Of a DNA stretch of 64,000 bases, positions 57,643 to 64,000 are shown piece by piece (position 1 is the first letter of the stretch; every line of letters starts with the position of its first letter). Under the pieces are notes generated by a model. The model searched no databases. It was not told where the DNA came from and worked only from the letters and a program-made list of their open reading frames with translations. The position numbers were made by a program, and so were the translations under genes. The stretch comes from Ophiura sarsii (taxonomy: Eukaryota; Echinodermata; Ophiuroidea; Amphilepidida; Ophiuridae): contig CM069452.1 of the NCBI GenBank assembly GCA_035610835.1, positions 13,487,753-13,551,752 on the forward strand, written 5' to 3'.

Positions 57643-57872
57643 CTATGGACATAATTCCAAAAATGTGTGCGTGCGTACATGCGTATAGGTGTGCGTGTAT
57701 GTGCGTAAACTCAGAAGTGTGGACTGGGCGCTTTCAAAAATTACTGCGCATCCTGATTGGTGAATCGTGACGTGCATGCATGCATAGTTGTTCGTGCATT
57801 TCTGATCAGAACGCAGCTTCGCGAACAGCAGCTAAACACACTCTCGTGAAATAGCTTGAATTATGTCCATAG
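57643..57872. mobile_element. TA-flanked MITE, about 230 bp
   Basis: CTATGGACATAATTC faces GAATTATGTCCATAG; with TA as target site the TIR begins TGGACATAATTC. The interior is rich in GTGCGTG/TGCATGCA. Confidence 0.75.
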
Positions 57873-57878
57873 AATTAA

Positions 57879-58038
57879 CCCTAACTCAACCAACTGAGCT
57901 CGATGGGTTAGGTTCAAAAAATTTAAGTTTTTTTCACAAGTTGAACTCCACGCTGAGCGTGGTACGAGATTGACGGTGTCGTCGCACGATACAAGATTGT
58001 AGCACTGTCAGGTTTTGTAGGTTCCAGGAAGGTTAGGG
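57879..58038 (-). mobile_element. CCCTAA/TTAGGG-ended element 8, shortened
   Basis: TTAA on both sides (57875-57878, 58039-58042). It starts CCCTAACTCAACCAACTG and ends GGTTCCAGGAAGGTTAGGG, the reverse complement of the left end of element 5, so it is a minus-oriented relative. CAACTGAGCTCGATGGG suggests only part of the tRNA-like core remains. Confidence 0.65.
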
Positions 58039-58044
58039 TTAAGA

Positions 58045-58530
58045 CGGTGACTATAAAGGGATAATCGACTGTCATGTGAAAAACCCTAGTTTTGTTTATT
58101 TTCCATTAAGTTCTTTGAGTTTCAAAAGGTCTGGACATCATTGATTCAAGGGTTAGATTAACCTTTTGGTAGCTTTTTGAAGAAACTAGATTTGATTAAT
58201 TTGAAGCTTACTTAAAAGTAGTGTATTTAACCTTTTAGTATTCAGAAATAAGTATGTAGATATGTCTTGTAGACACCTGTTACTTGATTGCAATAACTTT
58301 ATGACAAATTGTATTATCAACATATACTGCAGAAGTGATGATCTAGCTCACGTGTTAGCCTTGAATTATAGTTCTATAATGAAATATTAATTTGGCAGAC
58401 ATAAAGGCTTCAGATTTCATGCAAAATGGGAATTAGGGAAAGGTCTCTAAACTGTTTGCATTCACGTGCCTATACACTGAGTTCAATTCACTCATATCAT
58501 GTCTATCCCTTCTTAATTGGATTAAGCTAT
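58045..58530. other. Non-coding stretch, nothing recognised
   Basis: No gene or repeat call supported. Confidence 0.4.
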
Positions 58531-58534
58531 TTAA

Positions 58535-58773
58535 CACTTTCCATGCGGCAGTCATCTTCAGACGACATTTCAAAATTTTACAAAATCTTTCAAAAATGTC
58601 AAAATTATTGAATTTCATTACCATATTTGGAATCACCATGAGAAATGCATTAAAATAAGTACAAACATGCTTAGTATTGGTTCAGTAATCCTTGAGATAT
58701 ACCTTGGAAGTTGGGAACGGTTTCTGAATAATCTGTTATGTATATGGTAAAATCAATAGCCATGTGAAAAGTG
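58535..58773 (-). mobile_element. TTAA-flanked MITE, copy 2 (inverted relative to copy 1)
   Basis: TTAA at 58531-58534 and 58774-58777. Left end CACTTTCCATGCGGC, right end GCCATGTGAAAAGTG. The interior is the reverse complement of 4660-4888 (for example CATATTTGGAATCACCATGAG). Confidence 0.75.
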
Positions 58774-59631
58774 TTAAGACTTTATATTTTAAGGTGTCGT
58801 CAGTTTCCAAAAGAACCCACTTGTGCTGTTGTTGTAAACGGACATATCCATCAAAAATGCCAAGGTCTTCAGAGCCCTGTCCATCAAAACGTCATTACAT
58901 TCATCCAGTGTTAAAAACTAATCATATTTGTCCAGCATGGAATTTAGGCAGATTAAATAACTTTAGCCCAAATCCCCAGTTCCTCTCAGAGGGGTGGTTC
59001 AGTCAGAGAGGGGTCAACTCACATTTTAAGTTATCCCACATCTTGGTGAACTTTTGACTGAGCGTGTGTATCATGGTGTATCAGCAACAAAAGTGTTACC
59101 ACAAAATCCTTTAAAAGTGAAAGTGACTCACTTTGGGTTCAGATTGAGGTATAGGCAGTCTTTATTACAGCCATGGAAATGACAAGGTACTGTCATCTTT
59201 GTTTAGAGTAACACAATTTTATTTTATTTATAATTTCCCCCAAATATTTTACAAATATTTAACAGAATCTGCAACTGTTGATATATGAAATAGAAGTAGC
59301 ATAGATTGATTCATTCTTATCATGCACTGCTGATGTTGAATACCAAAATTACTACTGGGGTTAACTTGTTTTAAACGCCTGTTATGTGTATCTTTCATAT
59401 ACATGAAAGGAATGTGAGATTATTTTACCGGTTTTCTTCATATTTCAAGGTCTTTTTGCACCAAGCGAATGCTCAATCCTTGGACTGGTAATCATTGCTA
59501 AGTTTTTAGTTTAGTTTAGCCGTTTCAAACTCATGTAAAAGTTTGGTCTATCATCAGTCATTGTATTCACAATAAGAAATATGGTCCTTTTTATGGATCA
59601 TTATTGTGACTGTTATTAAACCTATGAAAGA

Positions 59632-59855
59632 ACTATAGTTTGATCAGTTCAAAATTGGCGAAGCCACCTTACAGCAGCGGATGAATACAGCAGGATGCTG
59701 CGCGCATGAAGGCACCGAGTGCACTGTGCATTATATGTGTGACACGTATGTGCGACCAAAACCGCATACGTGTGGCCATAATTGCGCGCATACGTTTGGA
59801 TTACTTTTGTGCGCGGAGAGATAAAAGAAGAATATTTCTCATCAATTTGGAACAG
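59632..59855. mobile_element. CTATAGTTT-ended MITE, copy C
   Basis: ACTATAGTTTGATCAGTTC at the left and ATCAATTTGGAAC at the right; the right tip is eroded. The interior shares GCACTGTGCATTATATGTG and GGATTACTTTTGTGCGCGG with copy B. Confidence 0.7.
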
Positions 59856-59859
59856 AGCA

Positions 59860-60875
59860 GTCACCAAAGATCAATCTTTAGCTTGATAGTGTAGAAACTT
59901 ATTGGCTGTCCCTAAATAGTCAATTGTGCTGTGCACAGAATAGAATTGAGTTATTTTGACAAGCTTGATCATCAGATAGTGTTGAGAAAATTCTAGTTAA
60001 AAAGAATTTAGTTCTCACTATATCTAAAATTCGTCTCACTACTGCCAAGAAAGGATTTTATGCCTCAATTATGTGGATGAACATGCAAAAACATTGTAAA
60101 CAGGGAAAATCAATCATCAAAAGCAATTGTGAATAAGTGTGTCTTTATAGAGACGATTTGAAATGGCTAAGAGTTTTGCAGTTCTGTGAAGCGGAAGTTG
60201 ATTCCAAAGTTCAGCTGAAGCATGACGAAATGAACGATGACCATAAGTTAAAGTTTACACAGAGGCAATGATAAGTTGTTGTTTTGAAGCCGATCGTAAA
60301 TTTCGAGATGGTTTGTATTCCTGTATGAGTATTACGTCTGTCTATGAAAGTAAAGCCACTGGGTCCCCTGAACAGTAGTCACAGTCTGTGACGTAAGTAC
60401 TCACCTTTGGTTGTAAATGTAGGACAAAATTGACATCAGTTAATTATTCATTCCAGTTTGTAGTAATTCAAAACACTAAAAATACATGAAGGGAAATGAG
60501 CTAATAGGGTTGATGATAAAAGCAATAGTTTAAATGTTTGACAGTGATTTATTACTACAACGTAAGAAACCCTTTTTATTTGGGATAAGGTTACAAGTGG
60601 AACAAGTATATTCTTGTTTTTATTTCTTGTAAATGCACTTAATTGTGAAAATCTGCAAGAGTATGACTATATCTGTAAGCACCAAAATCCTATATATGCT
60701 TGATGAAGAGTATTAAGTAACAGAAAACTTATCGCACATGGTAGTCAACTGCCTGTTAGAGGGCATGAATAAATCGGCATTTACTTATGATGTTACATTG
60801 TAATAAAGTTTAATATTAAATAACATTGTAGCAGGTTGCAATAATGTTGATTAAATCAGGCTTCACATCACACAA
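59860..60875. other. Non-coding stretch, nothing recognised
   Basis: AT-rich; no gene. Confidence 0.4.
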
Positions 60876-60879
60876 TGGT

Positions 60880-60995
60880 TGCCACTGTATACAAGTACAG
60901 CCTACGTGGGGTACTCATGGTATACAAGTATGGCCTATGTACTGCAATGTGGGGTACCCATTGTATACAAGTACAGCCTACATATTGCAATGTAG
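60880..60995 (+). repeat. Short tandem TATACAAGTA repeats
   Basis: GTATACAAGTA(C/T)(A/G)GCCTA occurs three times within about 110 bp, with GGGGTAC spacers. Confidence 0.75.
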
Positions 60996-61529
60996 GATAT
61001 AGACAACTTTACAAAGGCCATAATTTTGAGCGAGCATTCAGCTTTAAACTCCCCTGTACTGTAGTTTTCAATTTGTCCATATGGATATGGCCCATCATTG
61101 ATAGACAGGCTTGTTATGTTTGACTGAATATCCCTCTAGCCACAAGACAATCCTACATGGGGGTTGAAATAGTGGATTCACTATTTCCAGTATCAAGATA
61201 GCAACACTTAAGATATTTTAGTAGAGGGGTTCAGGCCTCTTTTCATGCTCACTTACTACCCTTTGGAATTAAGTGATGCGAAGGGAAATCTTTCAATACA
61301 TACCCTATAAAAGATACGCCAGACTTGTGCAGACTATACGTAATAGAATAAACACCATCTTTATGATCCTCTTAAGACTCTAGTCTAAATAAATACTCGA
61401 TGATTTGACAATATTTTAAGATTAAGATAGCACATATATATAACACACAGACACATGCGTGCAAAATAGGTTGCGATTTTTGTGACTAATTTGACTTGAG
61501 GCAATCTGTTGTTGGTGCATGCAGGCCCT

Positions 61530-62035
61530 AGTACAAGTCTGCACTTTTGGACCATTGGTAGGCATTGATAACTGGGCATAGGGTGTTGACAAGCATACCA
61601 GAGCCTGCCCAAGATACCAATACACCCACTACATGTAAGGCTGTTTGAAGATTACAACAATTAGGGAACGAACCAAAAGTTTAATGTTCAGAATGTTATA
61701 CCCTTGTACATGTCTGCATTGGTGGACCATTGGTAGGCATTGATAACTGGGCATATGGTGCTGACAAGCATACCAGAGCCTGCCCAAGATACCAATACAC
61801 CCACTGCATGTATAAGGCTGTTTGAAGATTACAACAATTAGGGAACGAACCAAAAGTTTAATGTTTAGAATGTTATACCCTTGTACATGTCTGCAATGGT
61901 GGACCATTGGTAGACCGTGAAAACCGGGCATGGGGTATTTGATAAGAAAACTAGAGCCTGCTTGAGATACTAAATACATCTTCTAAATATAAGGCTGTTT
62001 GAAGATCATGACAATTAGGGAACATACCAAAAGAG
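61530..62035 (+). repeat. About 176-bp tandem repeat, three copies
   Basis: GGACCATTGGTAG recurs at 61549, 61723 and 61900, each followed by AACTGGGCAT or AACCGGGCAT, CCAGAGCCTGC or CTAGAGCCTGC, and AAGGCTGTTTGAAGAT. ORFs on the minus strand here simply repeat. Confidence 0.85.
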
Positions 62036-62224
62036 GAATGCAATCCTTTCAATGTAATCCTTTTAAATACAATCAAGACATATTCAAATACCGACCTGCT
62101 GGCCAACCATGTCTGTTAGCTAATAAGGATGATAATGTGCCATACATGATGCATTTTGGCTGATTGCTGTAAAGCCTTAAAATAAGTGATGAAAACAGGT
62201 AGCAATATTTACATTTGACTCTTG

Positions 62225-62450
62225 GGGCCCTATTTCATGAATATCAGCTTAAGATTAATCTTAAGTTTGTAAGTTAAGAAGAATTCCTATTAGATTCTAC
62301 TGAAGTTATTAATAAACTCTTCCTATGATAAGAAGAATACACTTAAGAATATAAGAAGAGTTCAGGATTTAAGAAGAATTTTTAGGATTAAAGAAGAGTT
62401 TATTCTTCTTAAATCCAACTTAAGACGATCTTAAAGTGTTTTGGTCCTTG
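62225..62450. repeat. AAGAAG-rich inverted-repeat element
   Basis: ATCAGCTTAAGATTAATCTTAAG at the left and ATCCAACTTAAGACGATCTTAA at the right frame an AGAAGA-rich centre. This fits an old MITE, with unclear borders. Confidence 0.45.
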
Positions 62451-63035
62451 AATTTGTTTGGAACTGGAAGCTTCTTTATAGACAAAACCCTCAGCATTTT
62501 CTTAGAACCAGGAGGCATGAAATGAGTTATATTTACATTATAGTCAGTCCTGTAGGCAAGCTTCCAACGAAGTGACACAAGACCTGGAGCAATCTTTATA
62601 AAAATAGCTTTCTCATTATTCATTTATTTGTTTAATTTTTTTTTTTGGAAACAGCAAGCTAGGTTAGTGGGACTGGGGTACTAGAAACTCCCAGCTTCTA
62701 TTTAAATCTACCCCTGTTTGGCATCAATGAAGAGGGGCATAATCTGTGACTCTTAATCTAAGAAACATTATTTGTGTACAAGTGTTGGTGCGTCATCCAT
62801 GTTTGCATGCATGCTCACACATGCCATTTTTGCCAAGTCATTTGCGCTATCTGATGCTGCTACTGTTGATATACACACTGACATTGAACGTACCCCTAGT
62901 TAGGATTTTCATTTGAGAAACGTGATGCTGATTCATAAAAAAATGGATGGAATTTGATTGTACCCCTCTTATTTACAGGGCTGGTTTCTCATGTAAAGGA
63001 AAGCTAAAAATCCTGCAATATCAAAGACCAATTCC

Positions 63036-63384
63036 GTCCCGGGGGGGGGGGGGGGGGGGTACTCGGATTTGGTTTGGTCGGGGGTGTGCCGCTGGAGATT
63101 CAAAACCCCTACCCATTTTTAGGGGTGATTTAGGGGAAAATGGTACCCATTTCTAAGGGTTTTGCTTCATTTTAGACCCAATTTTCGCAAATTATTGGGA
63201 AAATTGACCTAATTAGACAAACATTTCGCGAAAATAGACCCATTTGTAAAAAGTGACCCCATTATTAGGGATTTCCAGCACAAAATCATACCCCATGTTT
63301 AGGGATTTTTTGCCAAAAAAGCTACCCATTAGAGCGGCACACACCCCCGTATACCGTCTTAGACGAATACCCCCCCCCCCCCCA
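63036..63384. mobile_element. Poly-G/poly-C bounded inverted element
   Basis: A run of about 19 G followed by TACTCG faces CGAATA followed by a run of about 14 C. Internal GGGGTGTGCCGC faces GCGGCACACACCCC. Inside are repeated ACCCATTT(T/C)TA(G/A)GGG and TAGACCCA phrases. No ORF. Confidence 0.7.
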
Positions 63385-63519
63385 GAATTTAGTACTATAA
63401 CAGAATAAACATTTCAGAACTCCCCCTCCAATTGTATGAAATTTACAACATAACCATAACCCTTCACGGGGGCTTGTAGCAATAAAGCTAACAGAGGAAA
63501 CACAGGACAAATAAGGACA

Positions 63520-63926
63520 CACAAAATTGTGTGTGCTGCCATCCCGGAATCGAACCATCAGGTATGCATACCTGAAATGGGTACCATCAGGTATGCGAAC
63601 GTTTCATGTTAGGGCAGCATATGCCTGGAACAACTTGCCATCAACAATCAGAACCGAACTTGAGAATATGTCAGTGCAACAATTTAAAACAAAGATCCAT
63701 GGAATTTAAATTTTGTGTTCTAAAGTATATTACAATTCTGCATTTCCTTGCTGAATTTATCTGATGGTTCTGTATATATTTATGTAAATAGTTGTTATAT
63801 TCCATGTATATATATTGTAAATAATTATGTATTTTTCTCTGTGAAATGAGGGCCTGCTTGGAAAGCAGTGCTTGACACTGAAGCTGTTTACCCTCAATAA
63901 AGAAAGATTAAATAAATAAATAAACC
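63520..63926 (+). mobile_element. 5'-truncated non-LTR retrotransposon (LINE) 3' end
   Basis: The frame 63527-63709 ends with RTFHVRAAYAWNNLPSTIRT and FKTKIHG, the RSF..A...WN.LP..IR...FK pattern found at the C-terminus of Jockey/CR1-like reverse-transcriptase ORFs. A ~215-bp 3' UTR follows, with an AATAAA signal and a short (AAAT)n-type tail at 63908-63924. The enzyme domains are absent, so it is a dead 5'-truncated copy. CCATCAGGTATGC is duplicated within the frame (63554, 63581). Confidence 0.75.
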
Positions 63927-64000
63927 CGGGCCGCCACCGTCGGAGTCCAGGTGTTTGTGGGTCGTGCTCCTAAAATTAAATTTTTGGAGCCTATATTTAC

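Noticed and set aside
58764..59057. A 97-codon plus ORF with a CCCC-K-R cluster, considered as a further exon
   Set aside because: The acceptor (TATTTTAAG) is weak, no domain is recognisable and the 5' end overlaps a MITE border. It is not strong enough to annotate, though RNA-seq could revive it.
60880..62035. CRISPR-like array
   Set aside because: Repeats are adjacent or nearly so, diverged and of satellite type in an animal genome; no unique spacers of constant length.

Overview
This window looks like animal genomic DNA from an invertebrate, probably marine. The lineage is a low-confidence guess; a deuterostome such as an echinoderm or hemichordate would fit. The reasons are spliceosomal exons tens of kilobases apart, AT-rich non-coding DNA, a DIRS-type tyrosine-recombinase retrotransposon, a non-LTR retrotransposon tail, and many short TIR elements, tRNA-cored repeats and foldbacks. 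Nothing is bacterial or operon-like.

Host gene: I can support one cellular protein-coding locus, seen as two plus-strand exons (15104-15240 and 47142-47274). They join in frame into one PDZ domain of 90 residues. The intron between them is about 31.9 kb and is packed with mobile DNA. No other exon of this gene could be identified with confidence.

Mobile DNA, large: two near-identical copies of a ~7.74 kb element (6629-14372 and 48253-55997, both plus) have inverted terminal repeats and an internal complementary region, the hallmark of DIRS1-like retrotransposons. Each carries a Gag-like ORF (open over 762 codons in copy 2, frameshifted in copy 1), a ~122-bp sequence closely resembling 5S rRNA with a T-run terminator, and a frame-broken C-terminal part of a tyrosine recombinase. 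No reverse transcriptase/RNase H could be recognised. The 5S-like module inside a DIRS element is the most unusual thing in the window.

Mobile DNA, small: (i) a family of about 160-290 bp elements with CCCTAA..TTAGGG ends, TTAA at the right border and a tRNA-like core (23868, 28489, 29792, 30374, 34965, 45453, ~46212, 57879, plus a fragment at 33955); (ii) several TA-, TTAA- or 8-bp-TSD flanked MITEs; (iii) a nest of related CTTAAGGG-ended inverted-repeat elements between 37.9 and 45.2 kb that contains a 1.9 kb palindrome; (iv) a 1.5 kb minisatellite with a 37-bp unit at 17.7-19.2 kb; (v) a 5'-truncated LINE tail at the right end.

Layout: 1-6.6 kb small repeats; 6.6-14.4 kb DIRS copy 1; 15.1 kb PDZ exon A; 15.2-47.1 kb intron of repeats; 47.1 kb PDZ exon B; 48.3-56.0 kb DIRS copy 2; 56-64 kb further small repeats and the LINE tail. 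Most short ORFs across the window are chance or frame shadows and are not annotated.
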